Assembly: GCA_963556695.1 (NCBI GenBank)
Contig: CAUWAG010000003.1
Location: forward strand, 8,680,001-8,744,000
Length of the DNA stretch: 64,000 bases
Source: Anthostomella pinea
Lineage: Eukaryota; Ascomycota; Sordariomycetes; Xylariales; Xylariaceae
Direction: 5' to 3'
Of the stretch, positions 9,571 to 20,051 are shown one piece after another; within the stretch, counting starts at the first letter, position 1, and the number at the start of each line of letters is the position of its first letter. The notes beneath the pieces were generated by a model. The model was not told where the DNA came from. It did no database searches and worked only from the letters and a program-made list of their open reading frames with translations. The position numbers and the translations under genes were made by a program.

Positions 9571-12135
9571 TTGCACACCCTAACAGCTGGCATGTATATT
9601 ACTAAGCATGCGTTGACTCCTAAATGTCGAGTATGGAATCGCCGGTGAAAGGTAAATTTAGTAGCAATAGGAGGGCCCTCGATCGTCTTATAAGCATGGG
9701 TTGTCACCCGACGAACAGGAAACACCCTGCCGACCCCAGATTTCCAACTGTGACCATGGACGGGATCATAGCGGAACGAAGCAGGGTATTTTGAGATGAG
9801 GGAATCACGTTTTGAGTGAATCCGGCGGTGCTGGAGCTCACTGCCAATCGTAGAAGGTCATTACTATTCAGCCACCCAACTAGTTCGTCTCGGACGCCCG
9901 CCCACCTGGATTGTTCCAAGATTGACGGTCGTATAATGTAGGTATCAATGTATCTTCCAGGAACTTAGCCGGCCAACCAGGATTATGCGGGGTAGGACGC
10001 GCAGGGTGATGCCGGCGCACAGGCAGAGGCACAGCATTCACGGTTGCAACCCTGTTGTCTGTGCGCGCGGCTGACGGACAGATCGACCGTTGGGCCTTGA
10101 GTCTTGACAGGCAGAGAGAGTGCCGGAGCTGGATATGGCGATCAGCGTCTTGCGAGCCTTCACAAGCATGCCCTCGAGCTTGGTGACTTCAAGCAGTAGC
10201 ACCAAGCCGTCCTGTACGTCAACTCTGTGTAGTCAACTTCGTCTTCTCGATGGACCAGATTTCCGCCATGGAGCCCTTGAACTTTAAGGAAACGCCACGA
10301 ATGAAATAAGGAGTAAGTTTACGAGGAAGAACAGCCCTCCAAGCTTATCATCATGTCAAACATGAGACCCCGACGCTTGACCTTCCTCCTGCGTGGTATG
10401 CACGAGCAGCAAGGACCATCAAGATGCCTTACTAGTTGACTAAGTGAGCTTTGACCTCAAGAACCTGGTCAGCTCCTCGAATATCTTGCAGTTCTGCCAA
10501 GGTAATCGATCGAGGGGGCGACTGCAGAACCCTCAGATCGATACACGGACAGGATAGATGCCCAAGCTAGAGTAGGCACCCGGCGCCCAGACGGAACGGA
10601 CACTTGCACTGGGAACAACCCGTCGTCGGCCGACAAGGTATGGTGTCATAACTCGTTTGAGGTGAGTTCAAGAGCCGTAGATCATATCGACTCGCGTTGC
10701 TCGGCCGAACGCTTGCACCGACCATGGGCGTAGGTTTGATGTCGTCGAAGCTCGGATGGCTGGATGAGAGAAGAGAGGCACGAACCATGATACCGGTAAG
10801 TCCAGCGCCGATCAGTGTGTCAAGCGGGGACCGCGGGACGACCCATCAGCCCGTCAGCCCATCAGATTACCTCAGCAAAGCTCAGACCATCAACCGCCCC
10901 ATTTGTCCGTATAGGTATCTTCCTCATTGGATTAGCTTGGAGGTACAAGCCCTGCAATCAACCTGAATGAGGGTCTGTCTTTCAGAGAGATAACCACCAG
11001 GGCCTTTCTAAACGCCGGGTCTCTCGGGAGTCGGGAAGTTGCTAAATCCAGTTCCCTCCCTTTCCCCTCTCGGTATCCTCTTAATAAGTTTTCCCGAGCG
11101 GCTGCTCTTTGGCCTGCAACGTGGATGTACTTCATCGTCAATATCACCAGCACAGGACAAACACGGGGATTCCCCTCATAAAGCTTGCCGAAGGCATCTG
11201 CAAGTCAGCTACTTATGCGACGTCAGAACGTACCTGCGCACCTGCAGGTTTCAAACTGTCTGTCGAAAGACGCAGCGCACGGCCCTGTCGTCATGACCAG
11301 GGCCGTCCTTCTCCTCCTCCTCCCCTTCCCTGTTCGCCGTTGACACACAGACGCTTCCTTTGCAGCTTCGACCATTGTCATACGACTGTATACTCGTCGA
11401 TCGAGTTTCCCCGGCCTCTGGCCAGCGATGCACGGACACTGCCGGAGAACCAGGTATGGGAATGTCATAGCTGTGGTTGCACCGTCGATGTCAGGTATGA
11501 TGCCTTACGGGGGAAGTGGACACAAGTTCTCCAGCTTCGGCCGAGTCCTTCGGCCCGCATGCACTCGGGCGGTTGTGGCGTTCGAGGAGATGGGCGAACT
11601 CGATAAGTCATTGCACGTCACCTCCATTTGTAGCGTCATCTTGCACCCTCGATGGCATGAGCTGTCAAGTCACGAGCTCAACAGGGTATTTACACATACC
11701 TCCAGAGATCTGGGGTCTCACAAAAGCTCTCGAGTCTGGACCCTGATGCCAGGAAGGACACACCTACTCCCTCCCCAAGCCCAAACGCTCGAATCAGGAA
11801 GATCCGCCAAGAGGTATCGCTTTAGATACAGGTAAGCAACTATCCAAGCCCAGTCTACTGCTCCGAGCCGCAGTCTGTCACCTACCCCAGATTCCCACTT
11901 TGAGAATTGTTATGAGCCCCCGTTCCCATCACGTCGGGCGACAATCCCAGACCAACGGCCTTCCCGTATTTCGTCCTGGGCTAGCGTCATGTAAGCATCC
12001 AGGGGCGGCGAAGACGTTTTGGCCTCTGCAGCTGGTGGCAGGGTACTTGTACCAAGAAAAAGACAGTCACCATAACATCAATATCACCCTAATGGTCAAT
12101 TTGGGTTTCACGGCCGCTATGTACCGACTAGGCGC
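9571..12135. other. Long intergenic region, no convincing gene
   Basis: 2.6 kb with several overlapping short ORFs. The longest (11109-11606 and 11428-11835, plus strand) share no recognisable motif and cover each other in different frames. ATGACC at 11294 opens a short hydrophobic peptide but stops after 16 codons. I call no gene here. Confidence 0.45.
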
Positions 12136-12150
12136 TTAGGGTTAGGGTTA
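12136..12150 (+). repeat. Interstitial telomeric motif (TTAGGG x2.5)
   Basis: TTAGGGTTAGGGTTA, two and a half copies of the common fungal telomere unit. It lies about 320 bp downstream of the stop of the minus-strand gene at 12472-13581. Confidence 0.75.
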
Positions 12151-12471
12151 ACTCATCTCCATTCCATTCTTGTTAGACCAAGAGTGAGTGCTTCCAGAGA
12201 CCGAAGCGTCTTCTCCGTAGATCACAGCGAATATCAGAATGCGGAAGAGCCAAAGAGCTAAGGCAAAACGGGTGACTGAGTGCGTAACCCAAACTATTAC
12301 ACTCTGTATTTAGTATTTCCACACAATTGGGGGTGTGTATTATACGAATAAGTCCAGCATCCAAAACAACCCAATTCTCGCTAAACGCGATAGCATCGTA
12401 AATCGTAGAGTGGCGGGATCAACGCCGCTGTCAACTTTGACGGTCCCAAAAAATCACGCCCGTATCACTAC

Positions 12472-13581
12472 CTACCACTCGCTGTCCTCCGGACCCCAAT
12501 CGATCATTGACACGCCCTTCCCCTTCGACTCCATAATACACTCGAGCTTATCCTCATTCGTGACCCAGCCCTGGCGCTTCGTAGAGATGGCATACTTGAT
12601 GGGGTCCCTCCACTCCTCCCACCACGTCTTCTCGCTCTGGACGACGCACCGCCGCCCCTGCTCGCCATTGCGGGCGTTGGCAAAGGGCCACACGGCCTTG
12701 ACGACCTCGTAGCGCGCCTTGCCCGAGAACAGCGTCGTGACGCTCGTGAAGAACTTGTTGACTTTGTCCGGGTTCTGCACGACGACGCGCGTGTGCGTCA
12801 TGGGGAACTGCACCGACACGACGCCCTTGTACTCGGTGGCTGCTACCAAACTGCGGATCTGGCCCTCGAGCCAGGCCGTGTCGAGGTTGGCGACGACGCG
12901 CTCCAACACAAACGTCTTGACCGGGGCCGGGTCCCTGACGAAGCGCTCGCACCATGCCTCGACGCCGTCGACGACGTCGGGCTTCAGCGCGATCTCGTTG
13001 CCGCCGCGGTACGCCGCCTCGTCGGCGTTGACACAGCGCAGGTAGTCGAGCCGCCGGCGCGCGTCGTCGGGCACGAGCAGGTTCATCAGGTTCAGGCGCA
13101 CGCGGAAGTCGACCTTGCGGCCGCGCAGGCCCTGGACGAGCACCTGCGGCTTGGGCGGCACGGTGGCGAGCTGCCGCACCAGCGCCGACAGCGCCTTGGC
13201 GTTCTCGGACAGGTACGTCGCCTTGGTGCTGATGGACGCCGTGTCGGCCGACAGCTCGAACATGGGCGGCGAGTACTGCCGGTAGTCGAGCACGGGCAAG
13301 CCCGGGTAGTACTGCGGGCCCCGCGGGTTCGCGTTGCGCGCCCGCGGCTCCAGCGAGCTGGTCGAGGGGCTGGAGTACGGCGGCGGCTGGAACGGCCGCT
13401 GGCTGGCGTTGGCTTCGATGTCCTCGGCGGGAAGCTCGACCGGACCGGGAGACTCGGCTGGGAGCTCTACTGGGCCTGGGCTGCTTGGCCCGGCTTGGCC
13501 GGGGGCATCGTGGGCTGCTCTGTGGACGGGACCGGACGATTGGGCCACCTTGTCGGCGACGATTGAGCCTCGGTGGATCAT
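12472..13581 (-). CDS. Unrecognised protein, single exon, likely conserved
   Basis: Intact 369-residue frame from the ATG at 13581; the frame is open to 13614 without a further ATG. The first 90 residues are low complexity (Pro/Ala/Gly/Ser, with PGPVELPAE repeated twice). From about residue 105 the sequence is ordered: an FELSADTASISTKATYLSEN helix, LSALVRQLATVPPKPQV, then alpha/beta sequence with several VV and FP strands, ending MIDWGPEDSEW. There is no signal peptide or membrane segment, so it is probably intracellular. Codon use is strongly GC-biased like the neighbouring real genes, supporting a real gene. I recognise no named domain. It lies alone between two interstitial telomeric motifs. 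Confidence 0.7.
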   Translation of the reverse strand: MIHRGSIVADKVAQSSGPVHRAAHDAPGQAGPSSPGPVELPAESPGPVELPAEDIEANASQRPFQPPPYSSPSTSSLEPRARNANPRGPQYYPGLPVLDYRQYSPPMFELSADTASISTKATYLSENAKALSALVRQLATVPPKPQVLVQGLRGRKVDFRVRLNLMNLLVPDDARRRLDYLRCVNADEAAYRGGNEIALKPDVVDGVEAWCERFVRDPAPVKTFVLERVVANLDTAWLEGQIRSLVAATEYKGVVSVQFPMTHTRVVVQNPDKVNKFFTSVTTLFSGKARYEVVKAVWPFANARNGEQGRRCVVQSEKTWWEEWRDPIKYAISTKRQGWVTNEDKLECIMESKGKGVSMIDWGPEDSEW

Positions 13582-14907
13582 TTCAACAATGTCGTACCGC
13601 GTATGGTAACTCAAGTTGGAATGAGAGCCTGCCGTTGACAGGCGATCAAGAAGTCTTTTCTAGCAAGTGACTTTTGACTTCTGCTCGAACACACGACTGC
13701 GGAGGAAATGACAATGGTATGAGAGTCGAGTCAGACTCGCAGGTAAGCGAGAGCAAAGGCGGCGTACCCATCAAGTCTGCGCGCGCGTCAACCTGGCCGG
13801 GGCTGAAGCTGAAATGCGAGGATTCAATAAGCAGCGTGGCGCAGCCGCGTTTGCGATCAGCACTGCCCACATGGACTACACCTACATTTATGTAGATACC
13901 AGGCCATTGGGCTATACACTACCGGGACATATGCAGAAATACATGTAGATTGCGTCGCTTGGTTGTGGTAGAATGTGGTTGCCTACGCAGAACAACCGCG
14001 GGTGCTGCCGCTATTTATACGGCTGCCTATTGCCCCGGTAACAATAGGGGCGGACCCCTCGGGGAGATCGCCGGTTCTGCGCCGCAATGCGCCTTGCACA
14101 AACGTCACCTCTTGAGCCCAGCTTATCCACGGCTTCTCGGACATCATGAGCTGTTCCAACGATTGGTATTGCGGTTGAAAGCAGGTACAAGAAAGAATGG
14201 AAATACTGCTCGGCCTGCCACTGTTAGGTTAGGCCACTAACCCTAACCCTAACCCTCGGCCGCCACTGAACACCCAGGTCACACCACAAATGTGAGCGTA
14301 CCTATCATGCACCACCTACAAATACGATACGATGGAACGTCCGGTATGCGTCAACGTATTCACAAAGGATTACCGTAAGAGCGATATTCAACAAGGATAA
14401 AACTGCGAGCAAAACGTCCAGCCTGCTTTATATCATACCGCAACAGAACTACAAGTCACGGACACTGCCAGTCAACGAGGACTTCGCCGTTGTGGGACTC
14501 TGTTGCTTGAAAAGCGCCATCTAGCTTGTACACGAATCCCTTGAGAGCAGCCGGAATCAAGAATTACAAGAAAGCAGCCATGATCAAGCATCATGAAGCC
14601 AAGCCCGAAAGCAGACCGCTTGCTTTCGCAAGAGAAATATCTCACTCAGAAGAACACGGGCCGAGAGCAGCACAGTAATGCCATTGATCTAACCAAGGTA
14701 CTTTAGTCTAGGAGTACATCCCGAGGTCCAAATCCGGGACCTTGATCAAATACAATAGCCCCGGTGGCAGATCAAGCAGAGATGCGCAATCAACTCAAAT
14801 ATGCTGTAGCATAGCAAGTCTGCAGTCGTCCAGGTAGACCTTGGAGTCTTTGCTCAAGCTTGACACAATTCCACCCCTTTCCCAGCGTCAGAACGTCCTA
14901 GAGTTTC
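13582..14907. other. Intergenic, no gene seen
   Basis: Upstream region of the unrecognised minus-strand gene and downstream region of the DUF4139 gene. It contains the second telomeric motif (14238-14256) and no supported coding sequence. Confidence 0.5.
14238..14256 (-). repeat. Interstitial telomeric motif (CCCTAA x3)
   Basis: TAACCCTAACCCTAACCCT, three copies of the telomere unit in the orientation opposite to the copy at 12136. A degenerate GTTAGGTTAGG lies just before it. The pair brackets one gene. Confidence 0.8.
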
Positions 14908-17249
14908 CTACCATTTATCATAGCCAGCTGCGGGTGGCGACGTGATCCCCCGCAGGAAAGAGACACACTGGTACTCCAAGTTCAACTTGGCCTTGCGTCC
15001 CGCATTGACCATAAAATCCCAAGCGATCTCGCCTCCCTTCTTGAGCGTGGCTTTCGCCTTGCCCCAGCCACCGTCATCCCGAGTAGTCTCATGTCCCGAA
15101 ACTCCAGCGGCAACACTCTCGCCATCTCGAACCAGGCCCTTCGGCTTGAGTACCTCGACACGTAGGCGTTCGTCTTGGCTGACGGGAACCTGATCCAGGA
15201 CGGTGATGCGCATGGGCTTGCCTTGCTCGCCGGCGTGGGTGTTGAACAGGGTGATGGTGCGCGTGTACATGCCGCTGTCTTCCTTGCGGAACACCCCCGT
15301 CTGGCTTTGCTTGACGTCAGGCTTGGGGTACGCCACCTGGACGGCAGGATCAACACCGAGACTAAGACTGAACGAACCCCCCGGACTGCAGCGCGGCAAG
15401 GTAGTCCGGCCGAGAAAACTGCCATCGAGGGTGAGGCCAGTTCGGCCCTTCAGCAGCGTGAGGTTGCTGCCGTTGCGGACCTTGGCCTTGAGGTAGGCCG
15501 CGGCCTTGTACTTGGCGACAACAGTATGGCTGAAGACCACATGGGAGAAGGCGACGCGGGCAACGCGCTGCTTTGAGGTTGACGACGAGGGGGCAAGCGA
15601 CTTGAAGCCGGGCAAGTCATAGGTTGTCGTGAGACCCGTCTCCTCCAAAATCGACTCTTGGAAAGCCAGTTCTGGCTGCTGTTCAGCAACTGTGGGCGCG
15701 TCATCAAAGTCGTAGCGCCCGCCTTCTGCGCTCACTACCTCGGGTGCGGAAGTAAAGTCACTGGGCCCAGCGGAAGATGAAAAACCATAGGCTGCTTGGT
15801 CCGATTGCCCATGTCTTGCGAACGAGAAACTCATGTTTCTATGCCTACGCATCCGGTAGTGGGGCTCGCGGTAGGACTGAGCTGCTTGTTCGGCAAGAGC
15901 TGCTCGGTGAGCAGGCCACCCAGAAACGCCGCCTGCACCAAAGAGTTCATGCCGGGGCCGGTGCGAGATACCTATGTCCCGCTGAGATGCCAGCTTGGCT
16001 CTGCGGGCTTGCTCATGTCCCGAGTACATGATGTCGTCGTATGATCCCACGCTGGCCTTGCCAGCGAGGCAGATGCGCCAGGGCGTCAATGTTGGAGTTG
16101 TGTCGCTGATTCCAGAGAAGTCGGTCTGCGAAGTGGAAAGCACCAACTTGCAATTGTCCCAGGTCTCCGAGGTCTGGTTAGTGAGGCGAGCATCGAAGCA
16201 CAGCATTCCCGAGTTCTCAGTCGTCGACAGAGTCAAGTCATAGCATGGTGACCAAAAAGCAGCGGTTGTCACATAGCTCAGAGCCAGATCACAGGTGCCG
16301 GCGGGTGTATCGCCCAGGGCATCGTCGGCTTCCTGATCAGATACAATCTTCACAATATCACTCGAGACGGAACCACGACGTGATGGGATGGGAGTGAAGC
16401 TTGACACTTCGAGGTTGATCTTGACAACGTACACTTTTTTTGGGCCAGTAAGCTTCTCTTTCTCTGCGGATGCGGTCCTTCTCCTCGGCTTGATTGCATT
16501 CCTTGCGACGTTGGTTCTCCTTGTCCTTCTGCCGGGCTTCTTGGGCCTTCGCCTTCGCTGCAGCTCAGCGAGTCGCTTCTCAACATCTTGTTCCTTGGTC
16601 ATTCCTTCCATGTGGTCCCGAAAGACCTTTTCCCGTTGGGTTCGGTATGTTTCAATCCCTTCCTCGATTGTGAGTTTGCCTTCCTCGATTGTGAGTTTGG
16701 ATTGGCTTTTGGATCTTGTGGCTAGGGACTTGCCGAAAGACTCCAGGATCTTCAAGCGACTCGCTGCGCTGCGCCCGATCTCGTAGGCGACCTTTTGCTC
16801 GTACTCGAAGCGCCTGATGTTCTTCCGGACAAGCTTCAGGTCACCGGTATCAGCACTACAGTCCGAGTCCAAGTCGGTCTCGGAGTGGTCATCATGGTTG
16901 TCGTCGTCGTTTCCGTCGGACTGCGGGTAGAGGTCGTCGAATATGTCTCGATTGGGCAGAAGCTCGACGCTGATGTCAGTGACGATGGCAGAACCGGTAC
17001 CTTCGACTTTGATGGAGTGTTCATCGAGGTTTGGGGTCAGGCCGACAATGGTGATCTGATTTGTTCCTTGCTAGAGTATGGCAGTCAGGCGGGGTGCTCA
17101 TGCAAGTGGCGCAGGGTTGCGTGGTGTAGGCTTACCTTCAGAGGGATGTTCTTGATGTCGCGCACAACCTGGGCACGAGAGGGAAACAGAGTGACCGCTC
17201 GCGTGGCAAGGTCTCGAACGTGATACTCCTGCTCATGGTCGGCACCCAT
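14908..17249 (-). CDS. DUF4140/DUF4139 (mucoidy-inhibitor-A-like) protein
   Basis: Fungal cytosolic protein of unknown function with an N-terminal DUF4140 domain and a C-terminal DUF4139 domain. Two exons, 17249-17136 and 17070-14908, joined in phase by a 65-nt intron, give 758 residues. VRDLATRAVTLFPSRAQVVR, then NIPLK|QGTNQITIVGLTP is the DUF4140 signature. An acidic linker and coiled-coil follow, then KKVYVVKINLEVSS, SYVTTAAFWSPCYDL, WDNCKLVLSTSQ and a C-terminal NTHAGEQGKPMRITVLDQVP. Two oddities occur in the coiled coil: a perfect 21-bp tandem duplication (16658-16699), and a stretch of about 40 codons (about 16442-16566) that is Arg/Pro-rich in this frame but reads as a normal Ala/Lys/Glu coiled coil in another. 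That pattern suggests two compensating single-base indels, one at a T7 run (16435-16441). Confidence 0.83.
16658..16699. repeat. 21-bp tandem duplication inside DUF4139 gene
   Basis: Two adjacent identical copies of a 21-bp unit (16658-16678 and 16679-16699). On the minus strand this duplicates KLTIEEG in the coiled-coil region and keeps frame. Confidence 0.9.
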
Positions 17250-20049
17250 GGTTGCAGTTGGCGAGGCAACGGCCCGGGCGAGCTGTGGACTATCAAATGC
17301 GAGAGGTGGAAGATTTGAGATGAAGGAGAGCAGGTGAGAGACGGGACGAGGGATGGGACATGGAAATGGGTATTGGATATAGGAGAGGAGAGGAGCAACC
17401 CTATACTTATAGAGCTTGCCGTGCAGTCTTTTATCAAAATGTTGTCAAACCACCTACCTCAACTCTACCTCTGCCTCACCAAGCGCAGTTCTCAGCCAGG
17501 CACATGGTGTGCGAATGCTGCCTGAGGACAGAGAAGCCATTCAGACCTTGGAGTCAGCCATAAGAGTAATAAGGCAGACACGCTGATAACAAAGCAGCTT
17601 TTCTGTTTGCCAGATGCACATATTGTTGCTGTCTGCCACTTTCAGATGTGTGGTGAAAGAGAGAAGTTGAGGCAGAAGCAACACTGAAAAAAGTGAGGAG
17701 AAGTCAATATTGACAAAGGAGGCATGTGTCTGCCTAAATTTCACCTTATCGCCTTATCTGCCTTGAGTGAGTGATCGCGGGGCAATCATACCTTCCTCGA
17801 TGTCCACATACAGGTCTGCGGGCTGACATGACATACCTTGACATAAATACGCATAAAACATAAACCGATGTTAGACCTAAGTAACGTCGATATGCATGTG
17901 TTTGTGTAATAGCTTATGACAACTCTGGAAGAGTCGGGTTGGACCAAAGGTGCAATGTGTACCTGATGAGGCCCATGACACACAACTGGGACGTTAATCA
18001 CTCATCCAAGCCCCAGTTCCCCCGTGTGCGGGCGATGTTGTAGATCCGGGGAAACTGGAATGGGGGATGGCATCGGGTGCCACACCCTACAAGTCATCTC
18101 ATCCATCGACGTCATCTTGCGAGGAGCGTGAATCCATTGTGTCGGTCAAGCAATCCTCTCAGGGACTGCGCAAAATAGCAACTGGTGGATGCCGTCTGCG
18201 TTCGGCTCCGGAGCGAGTGGGGCCCCGCTCGCTCGCTCGTTGTGAATGGAATCCTGGCAGCCCAGGGACAGGAACACTTGTTACTATCCAGACGATATTC
18301 ATCAGCTCAGAACCTGACATCTCAATGATCGTTTACACCGTACATCACATTTCTGATCATCACAGACGGTACACCGATGGGGGCGCCGGCTTTCCGGATT
18401 CTGCTCCCAGCACAGCGTGGCGGTGTGCTCCCGTTTATCGTGGAAGCTCCGGAGCCTTCGGGACTTAGTTGCTCCTCTCGGGCTGTTTGCTGTGCCACGC
18501 GACCGACGACTCGAGACTTGAACCGTTCCGTTAAATCCGTCTGCCACCCTAGACCCGCTGCCGTCAAGGATGTTGCAAATAGGATCCGAAGATAGGTAGT
18601 TGCAGAGGGATGGCATCCTATGTCAGACAGCGTTGCCGGGTTGTGCCCGAGTAGTGGTGGCACGACATGCCTCCTTCACGTCTGAGGCCACCGCCGCGGC
18701 TGCGTTGCGTCAGCTTACACAAGCTGGACACTCGGCCGAGCGATAAAGTGATAGCAGCCAAGTCAACTTTAACTTTTCAGCAGCGAACCGGCGATAACGA
18801 CGACTTTGTGCCAAAAGGGCAAAAAGGAGGTAATCAGTCGTGGCGGTTCTGGTCTCTTCCGGGGTAGTACTCGACAGTACTGAGTCCTTGGCAAACAGGA
18901 TCCACGTTACGCGCGATTACCCTGATAGGTGCGTTTGGCGAGCGAGTGTCCCGGTTTGTCCGAGAAGCGAGTCCAGTAGACAAGTCAAGTCACAGCAGCC
19001 GAAGGGAATCTCGGCCCTCGCTGCGGGCATGCGAACCTCCAGTGTCACATCCCGACTGCGAGGTCCGAGGCGTGTTACCTGTTACGGTGGTGGTACCAGA
19101 CACCACAACCCTCTCAGTCGCAAACGGCGTAATGCCTGTCCGCCTTCCTTTGACTCTTGGGAGGATGCATGTTTGCTGTGGCCCCCTCGGGCGCCGAGCG
19201 TTAGGCACGTGTCCTCGTGCAAACACTCGAGATACTGACCAAAATCCCACCAATGCCCCTGCCGTGTCCCGTCTGGGTGTAGATCAAATCCGGGCGCGGG
19301 CTTCTGACGATCCCGTCCTCGAATCCTTCCAATCGTGAGCGAGCTTGCAGTCGGGTCGGCATTTCGAGACAGTGCGGCAGTTTGGGTTTTAGGCAGACCT
19401 GGAAGAACGACGAAATGAGAATGCTGACTTCGGCATGCGGAAGAAGTGGATGCAGTAGTACTCGAATATCGCGCACAGCAGAGACACATAGACGGACGGG
19501 GTGGCTGACTGCGGTGGTTGATTTGTCGCGTGGCTTACCTACCGGACGGCCCCAGAGTTTGGGAGTGCTGCCGGGAGCTTACCTTGCTAGGGAGACGCGA
19601 ACAAGATGCGGCCGAGACGCGATGTCTGGACTGGGGTCCATTGAGTCGCTCCGTTGCATGATCGGTTGGTAAAAAGAACAGCAAAGGCATCGGCACGGGG
19701 CGCCGGCCGAGAGTGCCGAATCGAGTGAGAAACCGGGCGGGAACATGCAACCCAAGTAACCTTGGAGTGGGAACGATGACCGGCTTACCGTGCGCTGCAT
19801 TCTTCTATGTAACGTGCCCGTATGCTAAGGCTAGATAGACAGAGATCGCCGCATAGCTCACAAAAATGCAGTCAATTACTGATGCGCCTCATATCAATAT
19901 GCCGAGCAGGTAATGATACACTCAGGGCGACAGAACTGTAGGAAAGGGGAGGCCCGTGTCATACAGTCATTCGGCGGCTCTCGGCGGCTCCACTCCTTGC
20001 CGGTACAGCCTGACTTGACGGTTACAGTCCTGCCAGGCAGGTTGGCAGG
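17250..20049. other. Long intergenic region, no gene seen
   Basis: 2.8 kb between the DUF4139 gene and the pogo element. Many short overlapping ORFs in all frames, none with motifs or consistent exon structure. No tRNA-like B box was found. Its left end is the promoter of the DUF4139 gene. Confidence 0.45.
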
Positions 20050-20051
20050 TA

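Noticed and set aside
11109..11835. Small secreted effector gene
   Set aside because: Two frames of similar length overlap, the signal-like peptide at 11294 stops after 16 codons, and no splice set gives a continuous Cys-rich protein.
12793..13566. 257-codon plus-strand frame
   Set aside because: Antisense to the GC-rich single-exon gene at 12472-13581; repetitive Arg/Val/Gly composition.
14700..14760. tRNA-like T-arm (GGTCCAAATCCGGGACC)
   Set aside because: No matching A box, acceptor stem or D arm at the right spacing.
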